This document shows positions 23,918 to 38,528 of a DNA stretch of 64,000 nt, in pieces (position 1 is the stretch's first letter; each line of letters begins with the position of its first letter). Source of the stretch: Climacteris rufus. Its lineage: Eukaryota > Chordata > Aves > Passeriformes > Climacteridae. The stretch lies in contig VZRZ01008256.1 of NCBI GenBank assembly GCA_013398175.1, positions 372,001 through 436,000 on the forward strand, written 5' to 3'. Both the position numbers and the translations under genes were made by a program. Under the pieces are notes generated by a model. The model worked only from the letters and a program-made list of their open reading frames with translations, was not told the origin of the DNA and ran no database searches.

Positions 23918-26900
23918 AAAGCTGGAAAATACATTTTTCCAAACAAACTGAATTTATCTTCCTCTGTTTCCCTTTTACAACAGTTTAAACTGCTTATACT
24001 ATGACAAAGAATGATACCTTGTTATCTGCGGTTAAAAGATTTGATAAAGCAACTGACTGAGCAGTGACTGACTTGGAGTACATGAGAAATATTCAGTGCA
24101 GCTGAATTCATGCATTTCTTTGGTATATCTAAGCCATTCACATGTAATTCATTCTGAAACCTGACATTTGCACAAACTCATCAGATAACTGAATTCACAA
24201 ACCAGACATGAAAAAAAATAATAGTTTTATAAAAAGCAATATTGCTGATACTACAAATCAAAAAGTAATTATTTGGCTCTCTTTTCAATCACAGATATGG
24301 TAAAGAAATACAACTTTCTGAAATAAATAAACAAAAAAATTATTTATATTTTCTTTATATTTGAAATACCATTTCAAGTGAATGCTTTTTGTTTTTGTGG
24401 ATCATAGGCTTTGTTTGTTCCTCTCATTAAGCTAAAAACACAGATTCCCAAGTGAGGACAGAAAAATGTCATTCCTTCTCTTCCACTTTACTCCAACTCC
24501 TTCCCACAAGCATACTAAATAGTAAAGCATTTCAAAAGCACTACAAGAGCTGCCAGAACCGAAACTATTATCATGTTAGAGAAATAGTCACAAAAGAAGA
24601 TTTCTATTGGGGCAGTGAAATAACAGTTACTGGAAATTATAGCTCTGGAACAGTTTGTGCTGTACGTCGCCTTACTTGCCCCACTGCCTATTTAAAAGAC
24701 ACAGAACAAATATTGGCTCTTTATTTCCAAAAATAAACTAAAGGTGCACAGATATAAGAAAACAGAACAGAACAAAAATAATAGCTTTTCCCATGTGCAA
24801 CAGCTATGTTTTGAAAGAAACTGGGCCTCCTTTAGATTGATACAATTTCTCTATATATGACTTCTTTTGAGGAGTGGATATGCCAATGCTGAAGGACTCC
24901 ATCTAATCATTATGGTGCATGAGATTTTCTATTTTGCCAAAACTAAGAGAGAAAAGTGATTGTAATAATTACTTTAAAACAATAAAGAACATAAACTCAA
25001 TTTTTCTATCCTTCTTTTAAAATATTACTTTTGAAGAGACTTGGATGAATACTAGAAATTTTAAATGGAGGTTTTCTGCATTCTTTTTCCAACACAATCA
25101 GCATTGGAAACAAAGATGAAAACTTACTCAAAAGCTGCATGTCATGTCTTTGGTTTTGGGCAAATGAATGAAGGCACAGAGGGATACCAAACATATGATT
25201 AATGTATTTGCCTTAACTCCTAGCAATGAATGTGAACAGAAAGCACTATTTCTTACACTCTGTATTTTTAATATGCATGAATATTTTAGTCTTTGTAGTG
25301 TCAGATGTCAGTGCCTCCACTTGACAGTCACTTAGTGAGGTGTAAAGTATTACATCTAACTGTCAGAAAGACTTTAATTTGGCATTGAGAGATGAATCGT
25401 TTTTCCTCAGACTTCTAAATCTTATGGTCTTACAGCTTTCAGCCATGCCCAGGAAAAAGTAACAGAGCAAAGCATAAATTCCAGCTCTGTTATAACTCAA
25501 AAAAAAGTTATAGATACATAAATTTCTAAACTATCATGCAACATAGTACGTAAAAAAGCATATTAGTTTCTAAATTCAAAAGATTATATTCTTCTAATAT
25601 GTGCTCTTTTTTTCTGATCAGCAACAAGCACACATATTTTTCCACTTGATTCTTTAACCAGCCTGCTTACCTTTTCTCTTCTACTAAGAGACATAGTTAC
25701 CAACACCTTCGTACTAATTACAATACATTAATACTATATTAATACAATGTAACCTAACTCACAGTAATGTCTTGAATAATGTGACTGCATAATTTAAAGT
25801 ATTTCTAAATTGGTTTCAATCTTCTAGTATTTAAAATATTTAATGTCATAACTTCCAGTCAAAATGAGTTGCCATTGATGTCAGTAGCAGTGAAGCATGA
25901 TGCATTCCTAGGTATCTGGCTCTAAATTTTCTATGTCTGGTTATAACTCCTCAGAAGAAAATTCAGTTGTGACTGATAATTTTCATTTACAGACGTGGAC
26001 AACAGCATAAATGCTGCTCCAATTCAGACTAAGGATACAGGATAAGAAGATTTCAGTTTCCAAGTTAAATCAAGAATTAACTTTGAATGATCTTTTCTCC
26101 TACTGATAACAGAGATGGTACCTTATAGGTCTGTATGTTGGATATAGGTATGTACATTGCTGAGCAGGATTCACAGAGGACCTGGCTACATTTCTGAACA
26201 TGAACAATTCCCTACCTTGCAGCCACTAAAGAACTGTACATACAGATCCCCCCAAAAAGCAATGTTCAGGAGAAAACAAGACCCCCTTTTGGCTTTAAAA
26301 GCAGGAATAATGTCCTTCCTTGTTTTCAGCTCATGAAAAACACATTGAGGTTAGAATACTATGGATCACACATTTCAAATGCAGTTCCCTGCATGTAATG
26401 ACTTGAGAATGTTCTAAAAAGCATGCAGTAAGAAATGAATAAAAGGGAATGTTTTTTAATACTAATTATCCTCTAATTTTTTGAATGTAATTATAGCCAA
26501 AAAAAGATTACAGTACTTATAATTACATATTTTGCACCCAGAACAAATTTAAACCCAATGCTGCTCCTAAACTTTCCCATTATTTTCATTAATCTTTTCA
26601 TATTCATTTCACACTTACACTTATCACACTGAATTGCTTTCTAGCTGTGAGCGGTGAACCCTTCAGACATCAGGGCTTTTTTCTCTCTTGAGCTAGTAAT
26701 TCAAAAATATCTTGCTAATTTTTCAATATTTTCACATATTGTGTAGGCAGTGAGTCTCCAATCAAAAATTCTGTAGATAATGAAGAATCTTACAAATGTT
26801 TAACCTGCACTTTGAATCTCTAGAACAGTAGCTTTAAAATCACCCTGCAAGAAAGAAGCAACTTTGTGCATTACTATTTGCAGAATAAAACTTCTGAAAT

Positions 26901-28123
26901 GAAACTCTGAAGTCCAGGCTTCCTTCTCTTACCATTGGCAGAGTTTACAGATGTAGCTTACTGCTGCTGTGCATTAATCGTTTTCCAAGAGGTTGATCAA
27001 AAAACAAGGGCTAACAAACCTGGCAGGGAATCAAGAGGCTCAGGAGAATCTTAGCACCATACTGTTGCAACATACTGTGGATTGACTGTCACATACAGGA
27101 TGCTAATATATAAAATATAGATCATATCTCCATTTCCAGCTGATAGCAGTGTGTTGTGCAGCAGCTGGAGGGAGGGATCAGCGCTCTTCCTTCCAGCAGC
27201 AAAGAGGATGAAAGAAGATTACTTTGTATCATCCTAATTCTGTTGGATTTTGATTTTTACCTTCAACATATTCAGAAATATACTACTGGGAAAACCAGAT
27301 GGGATTGCAATTAATCGATGTGGAACTCTATGAAAGATTTACTTGAGCATCGTTACCCAAGGCCATGTCTAGCTTGCTGTGGCAGCATGCCACTGAAGGT
27401 AAGATTGCTCTACCAGACATACCAGGGAGCAGTAAGGCTGTCAGGGAGTAAAAAGGGAAAACACCACCAGTATGTTCAGGAAGACTGAAATTGCAAATAC
27501 TCCTGGGACTGGAACTCAGATGGCGCTGGGAGCCCAAAACCTCAAATTTCAGTTGGCCAGTGAGCTGGTGTTTATATCCACTGAATATCCCACAGCAGCC
27601 ACCACTGACAAGTAAACAGGCTTTAAACACACGATAACATAATACAGTGGCTTAGTTTACAAGCCTTGAAGTACAAAAATCCCAATCAAAACACAAAACA
27701 AAACAACCTGAAAAAAAGAGAACTATCATCTGTTAGTACTCTATTTGTCTCTCCATCCAATCTACTACATTTTAAATTAGCATGACGTGACTTTTTAAAA
27801 TGAAATCAGAATTCATAGCAGGCAGTGCAAAATTGAGAGATAAGGAATTTTTCTGTCTAGAATCACACCCTGTGCCAATGGGACAATTTCGTCATATGCT
27901 CTCTTGTTAAGAAAAAAATCTTGACTAGACTCCATCCCTATATTCAAACAAATACCTCAATTGCTGCATTTTTTTCTGTTCATTTATTTTGAAATACTAT
28001 ATGCAGCATGTAGTTTTAGAGTCTCAGACAAAATAATTCTTCCTGTTCCTCAGAGCTTTATGCTTGAGAAAGGCCAAACTGTTTGACAGCCTTCATAAAT
28101 TTGTGTCTTTGAAACAACCAAGT
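23918..28123. other. AT-rich non-coding stretch, no gene seen
   Basis: No recognised repeat or exon. Frames at 24452-24736 and 27328-27630 have no domain I recognise. The last six bases (28118-28123, CCAAGT) are the left target-site duplication of the next LTR. Confidence 0.55.
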
Positions 28124-28428
28124 TGTTGCACTTAGACACGAAAGAAAGACGCAGACAAGCATTGGAGAAAGTGGAGCCAAAACTCTGGGGAGCACTCTCC
28201 GGACTTTATTTTATATATCCTCTTAGAAATGACAGTGGATTGGAGGAGAACTTGCTGCCCCTTAATCACACTGGTCAAAGGAAATATCCATCAAATATCT
28301 CCGCCCAGGAGAAAGGAATGCAAACAATAGAACACAGTTAGAAAAACATGGCTTTGTTTACAGAAAGTGTGTGAGAAACTGTTACAGAAGAATGAAAACA
28401 TCGAAGAACTGCAAAACTCAGGGCAACA
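28124..28428 (-). mobile_element. Solo LTR, family B, copy 1
   Basis: 305-bp LTR with TG/CA termini, most diverged of three copies. The plus strand reads TGTTGCACTTAGACACG at the left and ends CTCAGGGCAACA. It shares GTCAAAGGAAAT(A/G)TCCATCAAA, GGAGAAAGGAATGCAAAC and GTGTGAGAAACT(G/A) blocks with 50801-51115 and 53448-53763. A perfect 6-bp target-site duplication, CCAAGT, flanks it (28118-28123 and 28429-28434), which fixes both ends exactly. Orientation is set by a TATA box and AATAAA reading on the minus strand. Six-base duplication suggests an ERVK-like or alpharetrovirus-like integrase; no internal sequence remains to test this. Confidence 0.88.
28205..28217 (-). promoter_or_regulatory. 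TATA box overlapping poly(A) signal, family B copy 1
   Basis: On the minus strand TATATAAA (28210-28217) runs directly into AATAAA (28205-28210), sharing one base. Confidence 0.65.
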
Positions 28429-28484
28429 CCAAGTGTTTTACATACACCTTCTCTACTAATGTTAGATTACTGTTTGCTTTTATA

Positions 28485-28506
28485 TGCAATTTAACTGCAA
28501 TTTAAC
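28485..28506 (+). repeat. Tandem 11-mer, two copies
   Basis: TGCAATTTAAC occurs twice head to tail (28485-28495, 28496-28506), followed by TGCA and a short CA repeat. Confidence 0.85.
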
Positions 28507-29317
28507 TGCACTCCACACACACACCAAAAACTCAGCCCAGGCACCAATAAAGAATATTTCCATAGGCAGATCTAAAAGATATTTAAGGTGTACATCAGCT
28601 GTCAGCAGCAATGAGATGCTGTCACAATTCTCCTGCTCTTTTCCATGCCATGTTTTCTCCAAATGTCTCTACTCAACCTCATTGAATGCGTCCTGACTTA
28701 ATTTAATCTGGGTTGCCCTCTATCAGTAACTTTACTGCCCTGCTTACATTCTATTGATTTAGAGGCCTGGATACACAACTGATTTCACACAAGGAGATAA
28801 ACTGTAATGCTGGTTTGAGATATCATGTGTTCCAATCCTGACTAGAATGAGGTGTTTGTGAGATGGCAGAGGTGGGTTTTCTACAGATTTGCACTTTTCC
28901 AAATCTTTAGCAATTTGGAAAACTTTGACATGTGGACTGGTAAGGAGCAAAGTCTTTCACACGTGCAAACCAGATGTGTCTAACCCTGAATGCCTTCTTG
29001 ATCTATATAAGCAGAGGTGCTAGTCATTTGCAAATAGAGGTAATTACAGGGCCAAAGTTAGGCATGCACTTTTCCATTCCATATAGACATGAAGTGAGTT
29101 GAATCACTTAACTAATAAAATTAAATCCAACTGTTTAAATGCTTTTATTTTCCAAAAAGATATTACTAATGTTTAGAACATCCTTAACCAAGGAATTTAC
29201 AAATTAATGAAACATACGATTTCATTTTTGGTTATAAAACCATCAGGCTACAATTTACAAATGAAAAAAAAGTCTACCAATTTATTCTTATGAAAACAAC
29301 TTTTTTTTTTTACATAG

Positions 29318-29340
29318 TTCATTCAACAATTCATTCAACA
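29318..29340 (+). repeat. Tandem TTCATTCAACA, two copies with period 12
   Basis: Exact copies at 29318-29328 and 29330-29340, directly after a T run. Confidence 0.85.
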
Positions 29341-32300
29341 GTTGCTCTCTTTTTGAGATTTGGAATTTCTTTTCCAGGCTATGGGGTAAGAAAAAAAGCT
29401 AAATAAAATTCCAGTAATACATCTATTTGACACATTTGCTATTTACCCAGTGGTATGCACCTTCCTACTGTTCATATAATAAATGTATACTCTATCTTAA
29501 TTCTCATTTTAATACATGTTTTAGGCCACCATAATTGTTTTTTATATATATATGTATCCATTGCCAGACTTATCTTGTTTAAACAAACAAATTCAAATTA
29601 ATCAAAAACAAAGTCCAAAACATAAAAACCCAAGCTAGACACAAGTGCAGCTGCTGTCTCAGTGAAGTTTTTTTTTTTTTACCAGAAAATCAATAGAGAG
29701 CTACAGGGAACACAGCAATTGAGGAACAGCAGCTGATGGCTCAGTCAATTAAACAACAACAGGGAGTATCACACGAGGACAGCAGGCACCCTTTCCATGC
29801 TTAAGCTCAGTGTAATGATGTTGTGAAACCTGTCCCTAGTAAGGTTTTGACAATCATACAAAACCTGTGAGTCATCTTCTCCTCCAAAATTCCCAGAGTA
29901 CACTTTCTATTGGAACTGTTAAAACAATGGACTGTCTTCTGCTGCTTTGGAAAAAAAAAAAAAGACTGACAAGTCTAAGACAAAAATACTGGACATGAAT
30001 CTAGTACACACATTAGTAAAGTCCTGACATTTAACAGAATATGTGATGAGGCAAAGAGAATATCAAAGTATTGACCTTTCCATTTAATTCTTCAGCATAA
30101 TGACAGGATCTGGGCTTCATGATAAATTTCTAAATTATACTTCTATTCCTAACTTATTTCTTGCATATTCCTTTGTTTATTACTTAATTACTTAACTTTT
30201 GCCCTGCTAACAAGTACAGCCACTCAATAATCATGAACAGTCTAGATGAATTAACTGAAAACTGAGAGATACAAACAGGTAAGTAGGTAGATAGGCAGTG
30301 GGCTTTTCTAAGGATCTACTGTTAAACTAGCTACAATGTTAGGATACAACTTGAAAGAAACAAAGTCAGAATGTACTAGAAACCTTTTCATACTGCAGTA
30401 ATTAACAAAAAAGTCATACGAGATGCTGTGATATAACAGCTTATTGGATTTTTTTCTACTTTCTACTTGCTGATTGCTATGAATTTTATTTGGTCACAGC
30501 CACTTAAAAACATCTCTGCATGCAGGCAACAGAGGGTGTCCTTGCAATAGGGACATCTTCTGCAGCTAATGGGGATGTCCCAACAGTTTCAGGAAGATCT
30601 GGAATAGCTAAGAAAGGCCAATGCAAGTTTCGGGGAACTAAGGTTAGAAAAGAGGGAAAAGCTGTCAGACTGCTTTGGATGACTGTGCCAGAGATCCACA
30701 ACAATTAATGGGAATTGAAAAGCAATGAATGATCAAAGGTGAGCACGGCCTGAGGGGGCTGTGAAGGGAGGGAGGACATCAGAGAGTGGTGCTATGGAGA
30801 TCAGAGATGGCTGAGGTGGAGATAAGGACTGCAGAGCAGGTGAAATAAGCGCCAGGAGATGTGGCTTTGAGGAGTATATCAAGACTGAAGTCCTCAATAA
30901 ATAATTGAAATGGTATAGTACTTTACTGACTCACAGCACATATTAATCTGTACCACATCATTCTAAAAAAGGATAGCCACATATTTCAGATGTGGGGAAA
31001 TTACTTCATAGGTGAAGTATATACTACCAATATTATTATTTAAACTCCAAATTTAGAATTCAAAGTTTCTGCTGAGTGTTCAGCACAACCTTCTCAAAGA
31101 TCATGAACTGAAATGTCATTATTTTTGCACAATTCTGTTGAGTATCTCAGCACATTGTCAAAGAAAAGGTGTTGGCTAGGATTTACATCTTCACCCCACT
31201 TCCTAAAGTCCATCTTCTCATCTTCAGTGACTTCAGAGCTACTAACATTTTAGATACTTTTCAAGAACTGTTCCTGATGCTGCCAAGACATAGAGAAAGA
31301 AAACATGCAAACTGCAATTTTTTCTTCATAATCTGCATTCTCACATCCATCCAGTTTTAACAAACTCATAATCATAACAAAAGGTCAAAACCTGTCCCTG
31401 CTGAAGGCTATACCTGATGACTTGTCTCACTGTAATGTTAGTGCTCCATTCAATAGCATGACTCATTGTCTATTGCTGCTTGCTAATATTCAAATTAATA
31501 CATTCAAGTCAATGTCTTTTTTCTTAATAATATGGAAGATTAAAAGGAACTGCCTGTGGTATATGTTCCTAAAATTTCCTGTTTCCTATATGTTTCATTG
31601 TCTTATTTTTAATTAAAATTAATACCATAATATAGTCTTGTATAAAACAACACACCAATGATCCAAGAATAGCTACACATGAATTTAACTGCCTTTCATT
31701 GAAAGAAATTCAAATCCCCTTCTTTCATGAGTTGTACATCACTGCAAAATCAGCTAAAATTTAACATCTATTCAAAATCCTATAATATCTAACTTGACCA
31801 AGTCTGTGATGCAGTAGTATGCAGACAGACAGGAGCTCGATAGAAAATTACAGAGCCTTATGGCAAATTTAAGCTTTTGGAGTTTCCATATTTTCTACTT
31901 CTTTTAACAAAATCACTTGTAAATTCATGAAAAATTCCCACATTTTGCTAAATTTTATTCACAAAAGAAGTAAATAAGATGAATTAAATCAAGGACAATA
32001 CTTGTGAACAGGATGCAGGGTTTTTTTAATCATATGTTATTGTAATTTAAATTTAACATCCTTTCTGACAAAAAAACCAAATTCTTACTCTTCTGAAGGC
32101 CAGAGGTGAAATAAACTGTGGCTCAATTAATGAATACAATGAAGGATTTACAGCTGACACCTGAAAAAAGGTAGCTTTACTGATGTGACAGGCTGATGGC
32201 AGATTTACTAGCTGTGCAGGACTACAATAAATTTGACTACAGCTATGTACAAATCACGTTATGAAATATTGCCATGTCAAAGAATTTCTCAGAGATGTCC

Positions 32301-34351
32301 CTGCACCTGAGAATGTTATATCTCTAGTGACCTATTCCTCATCCAGATGATGAAAGAGCCCAAATAGTTTTTCTTATTTAAAAGTCCCTTAGCACTGAAA
32401 AATATCTTGATTATCTCATATCAGAAAACAGCAACTACAGAATTGCAATTTAAAAAAAAATACTACTCTGGAATATAATATATTACTTAAGTAACGCAAT
32501 GCTGTGTTATGTGAAAAAGGCAGGGTACTTGCATAGTTGGGATCCCAAGTTACCTCAGTATCTGTATAATCTCCTTGACTTCCCAGCTCTGTCTGTGGCA
32601 AAGCTGACCTTGAATACTGCCAATATTGACTGACTAAATACAAATTTTTATAATCATCAAATCTAAAAACTTTTAAGGAAAAAAATCAAGTGACATAAAT
32701 CACTTCAGTATTATGGTTTTATTTCAGCTAATGCCAGGTTGAAGTTAATTCTCTGGTTTCTATCTAGAATATTAATAATCTGAAATGCCACTTCTGCAAA
32801 GCTTATGAATATATAATTTTATGAGAACTTTCTTGAAGTTAATGGAAGTTCATTTGAATTTATATACACATGAACAAAAGTATATAGAGGATCAGTATTT
32901 AAGTCCAGAAAAAAACAATAACTATTGATGAATGGAAAGAATAAGTCAGTATCGAAACAATTCATGGCTACCCTCATCATTATTTACCAAACTTCATGCT
33001 CATTTCTTTAAAAAACAATTAATCCCCTGGTGTCTCTTTCCCTCAAGATTTAATTATCTGTAGCAGTGACCACAATGCATGCATTCAAGTAAAAGTTCTC
33101 TAGTGATATAACATGCAACAAATCAAATGTCTTTCTTCAAAAAGACATTTTTACAGGGAATAAACATAATAAAAAGCCAAAATATTTCTAGAAACTACAA
33201 AAACATGTATTAGAATCCTAGAGTAACTAAAATGGAAATAAATTATCATGGAGTAACCCAAACAAGCCTGAATTACTATAGAGATTAATGTCCACTACCA
33301 CATATTTCACTGCTGGTATAAATCAAAGATCAGATTTTTGTTTTGAAGATTTTGCAACTGAAACGAAAGTTCATGATTGATTCTCAAGCCTAAACCTTGT
33401 GTTCAGAATTCAAGACTTAATTCAGGTGCCGTACCTTTTCATTGACTGCCAAGAACACTGGGTATTTTAAATAAATTTTTAAGTGCTTCCCTGACTACAG
33501 ATGGATTTGAAGAAGATATTATTTATTTTTCAGAAATGCGTCTAGCATAAAGTTAGCTCTACAAAGCTCTCAGTGTAGCAAAGCACTTACTTATGAGCAT
33601 GCATATCTCCACTTCTCAGGATCTACCATCAAGTAACAATACTTACACAGCAGTAAGGACAAGAAATGATGAAGAACTCTATATACAATAAATTTAAATT
33701 CATATTACCTTCAGATCTACTACTATTGCTAGTGAAACATTGGGATGGTGTATTTCTGACTATAGAAATTTCATTGTGAATTTAGTGGAGAAAATATTTT
33801 CGGTCAAGAACTGATAAGCATGTCCCATTTTGCAAATTTCTTGCAGTGTACAGCATCTGCAGTTTATATACATGATTTCACAGAATTCCTTAAGTGGTAA
33901 TCCACAAATTATATGAGCAATAATTACTAAAATGCAGAGAGAAAAACCACTGCACAGCACACTGTTAAGGGCACTGGTGAAATGGAATCACAACATAGGC
34001 TGAGAACAACTTTCAAATGTATATATCTCTCTGTATTTTCAATGCAACTTGGATCACAAAATCTGCACTGCCTTGGAATCTTAATTCTTGTTGAGACCTA
34101 AAACTTAAAAAAATTCCTCTAACTTGTGGTTCAGACAGAGAGAAGAAATTTCATTATTTGCAACAGTTTGAAGTAGTTAGCTATTCGAGGTGGACATTAG
34201 AACACATGAAATCCTAGAGATAAATAGTTAACCTGTTAATTAAAATTAAATTACAATCTATTTTTATTTAAACAAGTGCTTTTTCAGTTTGCTTTAAGTT
34301 TTGATAGAGCCAGAGCTCCAAATGCAACAAAATACATATAGAATTCAAGCA

Positions 34352-34381
34352 TTTTTTGTTTCATTGTTTTTTGTTTCATTG
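34352..34381 (+). repeat. Tandem 15-mer, two exact copies
   Basis: TTTTTTGTTTCATTG repeated at 34352-34366 and 34367-34381. Likely replication slippage. Confidence 0.88.
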
Positions 34382-36127
34382 ATGAGAGTTAAGTTACACT
34401 AATGAGAGACTGTACGCTTTCCCATCTGGCTGTATACCTTTAAATAAACTTATATGAGAGACCCTGAAATCTTGTCATTCTACTTACATACCCATGAAAC
34501 TCAGGATCCTTCTTAAAATACTTTGTGCCAGTACTAAAAAAGAAATTCCTGCCTGTTTTTATACTGCCATTTACAAAATGCACTATATCTGACTATCTGA
34601 TCACTTAATGTTCTCCTTAAAGATGTTTAGATTCTTAACTTCCTACCTTTTCATATGTAATTTATATCAAGTATAATAATACTGGTGCAATCAAAACAAT
34701 GCACTTTCTTTAACATGTGTTCACACCTCACTTTTAGGGAGCACTTGACAAACTAGAAGGAGTTGATATTATGCATACTTTCCAAGTTTTCATCCTGACA
34801 GTCTTTTTCTTATCCTTGAAAGTGTGTGTGAAGTCACAAAAACTCCCAACTGCTCAGGGCTTCATCCACTAGGATAAGTCTTAGGTCCAGTCCTGTTCCT
34901 CCTCTAAGACCAACAGGTTCTGCCACTACTTTGATTTTTCTTACATACTAGTCCAATTAATTTCCAAAGCTTTTGTTTAGCTTATCCTTTCCTGCTGTTA
35001 ATAACTCCACATGAAAATGATCTCCCACCAGAACTTTTGTTGTTTCAAAACACTCCGGCTTCCTCTATAATCTCTTCAAAATCTGTTTCTTACACAAATA
35101 GCTCTGCTGTTTGGAAAATGGCTGCCTATAGTTTAGCTTTCTATTTGACTCTTTGATAACATAAATTAATAAAAATGTTATTTTAGTCATATTTACAATT
35201 TTAAATCATCAATTTCGGTGCTGATCAGGATTCTTTCTCCCCTGGATTAGAATATATTTTCCACTAAGGTATTATTCTAGCAATTGTAAGAAATGAAAAT
35301 GTATTTTCAGTCAATATAATCATGTGTGATGGGAAAAGAATACTCTCATTTGTGAATTACATTTTCTGTGGAAGACAAACATGGAGTTATATGTTGCATG
35401 TTTGTGTATGTGGCTGAGTATGAAGAAGAAATCACAAGTGATATTCCTTCTAATTACGCTATTTTTCCAGCTGACAACTGTCAAAACCATCCCAGAAATC
35501 CATGAATATTAAAGTGCTGTTCATGGCACATTTGGCATTTTGAAGCTGGGCAAATAAAAGACATGAAATATGAAAGGAGTGCCCCATGTCATTTTGTAGA
35601 AAATGTTGCCATTAAGATGATACATGGGAAAATTCACACCTTCATCTTCTGGGAGTACTATACTATATTTTCTGTATTACTTTGCTTCAAAAGCATTACT
35701 AGTGTCTTACAGACTTCCATCTTTGGCAGAAAGAAATTTATGAAACATATTAAAGTCAGGATTTTAAATGCCTGTTAATATTGATATATATACTTACTAA
35801 ACCAAGTGCATATTTTTATTTATAATGGAATTCTCTGCTGAGAGAACATTCTAGTGCAGTTCTTTTTCAAATCTTCTAACCATGACACTAAGCCATTAAA
35901 TTAGTTCTGAAAAAAAATCTACTGTATTTTTACAATTAAAATCCACCATAGAATACAACAAGAGGGGACTTCTTTTACTTTATAGTTGACACTCAACTTT
36001 ATCTATGTTTTGGTTCTCCCATTTTGGATGAGCAAAATTCTCAGAGAATTTAATTCTCATCACAGAACATACTTGCTGGCTTCAACCTGCAATGTATTTC
36101 AGAAATACTAGACTTTTCCCCAAATTT

Positions 36128-36177
36128 TAATAATATGAAATATATATTAATGTAATAATATGAAAAATATATTAATT
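36128..36177 (+). repeat. Tandem AT-rich unit of about 25 bp, two copies
   Basis: 36128-36152 and 36153-36177 share TAATAATATGAAA and ATATATTAAT with few differences. Confidence 0.78.
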
Positions 36178-38528
36178 GAGTCTGCCTGGTTTAAAACAAA
36201 TCACCTAATTTATATAACAAGTTAAATACAACAACAGGACCTGTAACACAGCTAGTTATCTGATCTATATACTAGCAAGCAATTCACTAACAATCTGGAT
36301 GTCTGCTTTGTCACTCATACATTTAATACGTTTTAAATCTCTATCAAATTCACTTTTAGAACTATGAAATGCATGTGCCTGGCCCTGAAAGCAGCAGTGC
36401 CCCACTTGGCAGGACCCTGCTCTTCATGCCCACACAGGCCCAGCAGCTCGTGTGGTCTAAATTTACTTGCTTAAACCTGAAACACTAACTAAGACTGACA
36501 TTATTCCCTGGACTTCACGCATGCTTGGAAGCATCCTGGAAAACAGAAATCCTTCCAAGTGACCTCAGACCTTCCCACCACGGGCCCAAGGGGAGGTTTC
36601 AAAATACCATCTCTAATCATTGTCAGCATCACTGTTTATTATTTTGGATAACTTCATCATTAATCTATTCTCGTATTCCAACTACTGCTCTCATTTCCAA
36701 ATAAAAGCTGAGCTGCAATTCGATAGCCATTTTAAAACATGTAAAGTAGAAACATATCTGATGAACAGGTCAAGAAGAAATGGCCTTAAACTGCTGCAAG
36801 ATGCATGGTCAGCCTGTGAGGAAAATCTAATAAAGCTCTGGAATAAACTACATGCTATTGCAAGCTCTCAAGTTCAGTGTATTTAGACTTGTAAAGAAAG
36901 AGGGTCTCCTAAACTAATACTCTATGAGAAGCTAAGGTTTCCTAATGTTCCTTTTGTTTTTCTCCTCAGAAAAAAAGCATCCTCATTTTTCACCCAACAC
37001 TGTGCACTGTCCTCATTAAGTAAAAGGATTCACTTGAAGCCTGTAAAAACTGTAAAAGCTAAAATACCAAGCAATTGAAAAAATACAGCTTAAAATACAA
37101 CAGATGTATAAAATCATTATAATCTCCTTTCAATGTCTGTACTGTTATTTCAGTCCTCTTTCTAGGTACAAATAAATTTAGTCTCCTGATTTTTCTTCTC
37201 AGAGGACGGTATAGAATAATTTTAATCATGTTTACCCATAAGGGAGTTAAACAACTTATCTGGCCAATGCTTAATTGGGTTTTCAGATTAAAAGAAAATC
37301 TGCAAGTTATTATATCCAAGTATCTGTTTACAGCAAGTTATGTATAAATTATCACCTTGAAAAGAAAAGTAAGTTTTTCACTTGTTCCAGGGGCAAAAAA
37401 AAAAAAAAAATGTGCTTTTCTTGAAAGCATGTTTTATGCTAGTAGCAACATTCCAGAGAAATCAACTTTGATTTCACAATGACAAAATGAAACAAAACTT
37501 CCTAAGTTAGCCAAATACTGAAAGTAAAGCCACCTTAAAAAAGGGAACTGAACTTATGTGAGACACTGCACACAACAGACTTTTCAAACTCAAGTTCTAC
37601 TCTGACACAGAGAAGTCAAAGTGCCTCTATGCCTTAGCAGCCACTGTACTACTAAGTACTATAAGTACTGTAATACTATTTTTTCAAAGTTCATTCCAAT
37701 GACGAGACGTACCTTTTCATTTGCAATCCACTTACAGACCCAAGCAGTGAATTTCAGATGGCTGAATAAAAATGGTAATGGTGGCACAAAAATTCTCAAA
37801 ACTCAATTTGCCATGCTACAAGAGTACACCTTGGTAATATCTTTCTCTGCAAGGTCACATCATTGGTGCATCTGTGTATGCACATAATCTGGGAGTAAGT
37901 AGTTGGCAATTAACTGTTTAGCATATATGGTAAGTTTAAAAGCTTTCTGATGTGACATTGACAAAAAGTGAATTATAAACATGTACTGGGGAACATTTGC
38001 ACCCTTAGACTGATAACAAGGATTGACTAACAAAAGCAGCATCTAATTGTGGAACGGATGGTATTTACCCAAATAAGTTTGAAGAATAGATAGCAATAAG
38101 TTAATTGTACCATATTTATATTTACACTTTCATGCATATATAAATGTTAAAGTGTCATCCATAGGCCATCTGAGCATGTTCAACGGGTGCACAAAAGAAT
38201 GATGTAATTGCATTCATTTACCTCCTGACTCTTCAACTTCAAAGAAACAGAAACTAATTAAGAGTGGTGATGGGTTTCACAGTTTCTCCAGTCTTATCTG
38301 TAGGAATCAATTCACCTCTGTGGTACCACCCTGTTCTGGAACTTTCTGCAGGAACCTATCTTCTCTCTGCTCCACAATGTACTTTTCCTGAACCTAATTC
38401 TGAAGTACCTGAGGCTGAATAAGCAAATATGCCTTTTCAGACATACATAAAACAAGCTGTTGTTTCACAGGAACTCCTGTTAGTCAATCTCAGATTACAA
38501 GGCTCCATTCTGAACAGCCATAGTCATT

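Larger units (their letters stand above)
28429..38528. other. Long AT-rich non-coding stretch, no gene seen
   Basis: About 10 kb with no recognised interspersed repeat or exon. Begins with the CCAAGT duplication (28429-28434). Contains several short tandem duplications listed separately, a T run near 29660, an A run near 29950, a 16-base A run at 37395-37410, and slightly more GC-rich patches at 30500-30900 and 36370-36600 in which I see no supported frame. Confidence 0.5.

Noticed and set aside
29000..29012. TATATAAGCAG as a gene promoter
   Set aside because: An isolated TATA-like word without a supported transcript, CpG richness or nearby coding frame.
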